From Aphrophora alni (taxonomy: Eukaryota; Arthropoda; Insecta; Hemiptera; Aphrophoridae): a stretch of 64,000 nucleotides of DNA. Position numbers and translations under genes: made by a program. The DNA is taken from contig OY740768.1 of assembly GCA_963513935.1 (NCBI GenBank), positions 36,268,216 through 36,332,215 on the forward strand, given 5' to 3'. Every line of letters starts with the position of its first letter. Positions within the stretch are counted from its first letter, which is position 1. Shown one piece after another: positions 63,933 through 64,000 of the stretch. The notes below the pieces were generated by a model. It saw nothing but the letters and a program-made list of their open reading frames with translations. It was not told the origin of the DNA and did not search any database.

Positions 63933-64000
63933 GAACTTAATTTATTAATTGTCTTTTTAAACTTGTTTGAATGTCTTTCTTAACTTATTCAATATACCAC

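Noticed and set aside
63565..63948. 127-codon + strand frame rich in Leu and Ser
   Set aside because: Antisense to the gag frame; hydrophobic composition is the complement of the charged coiled coil.

Overview
This is eukaryotic nuclear DNA, AT-rich and full of introns and transposons. The genes, the repeat content (Penelope-like, Merlin, mariner, Ty3/gypsy, LINE) and the GT-AG introns suggest an arthropod, probably an insect and perhaps a hemipteran. The species cannot be fixed from the sequence alone.

Positions 1-28137, + strand: the last six coding exons (319 codons) of the 26S proteasome ATPase Rpt2/PSMC1. The first ~120 residues lie left of the window. Intron 4 is 19.6 kb long and holds, on the opposite strand, a complete six-coding-exon gene (8246-21232). 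Its ~934-residue product has two zinc fingers, a degenerate tyrosine-recombinase (phage-integrase/Crypton-like) domain and a C-terminal SANT-like segment. The reading frame stops at a TAA and then continues in frame for 37 codons of apparently conserved C-terminus. The second active-site arginine appears to be threonine. The PSMC1 introns also hold a Merlin element, a LINE fragment, a foldback-like element of inverted tandem arrays, and a retroposed 86-bp perfect hairpin.

Positions 28138-53990: intergenic DNA filled with mobile elements. These are a piggyBac-like end, a miRNA-like hairpin, a LINE RNase H tail (-), a Penelope-like 3' end, two mariner copies (one +, one -) and an inverted pair of Penelope-like GIY-YIG ends. 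The most striking is an 8.84-kb LTR retrotransposon (36842-45683) with 1550-bp LTRs of equal length and near-identical sequence, a 4-bp target duplication, no visible pol, and one intact 493-codon ORF that resembles no gag I know.

Positions 53995-54516, - strand: the last coding exon of an unidentified serine-rich protein whose upstream exons are not visible. A possible first exon of another + strand gene is at 50130-50156.

Positions 55690-64000: a broken Tc1/mariner-group transposon, a LINE endonuclease remnant, two homologous gypsy-type LTRs in opposite orientation around a (GT)n(AG)n microsatellite, and an intact 480-codon gypsy gag (-) that lies next to its LTR with no room for pol.

Only PSMC1 is a clear housekeeping gene. 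The nested recombinase-like gene and the pol-less LTR element are the most unusual items.
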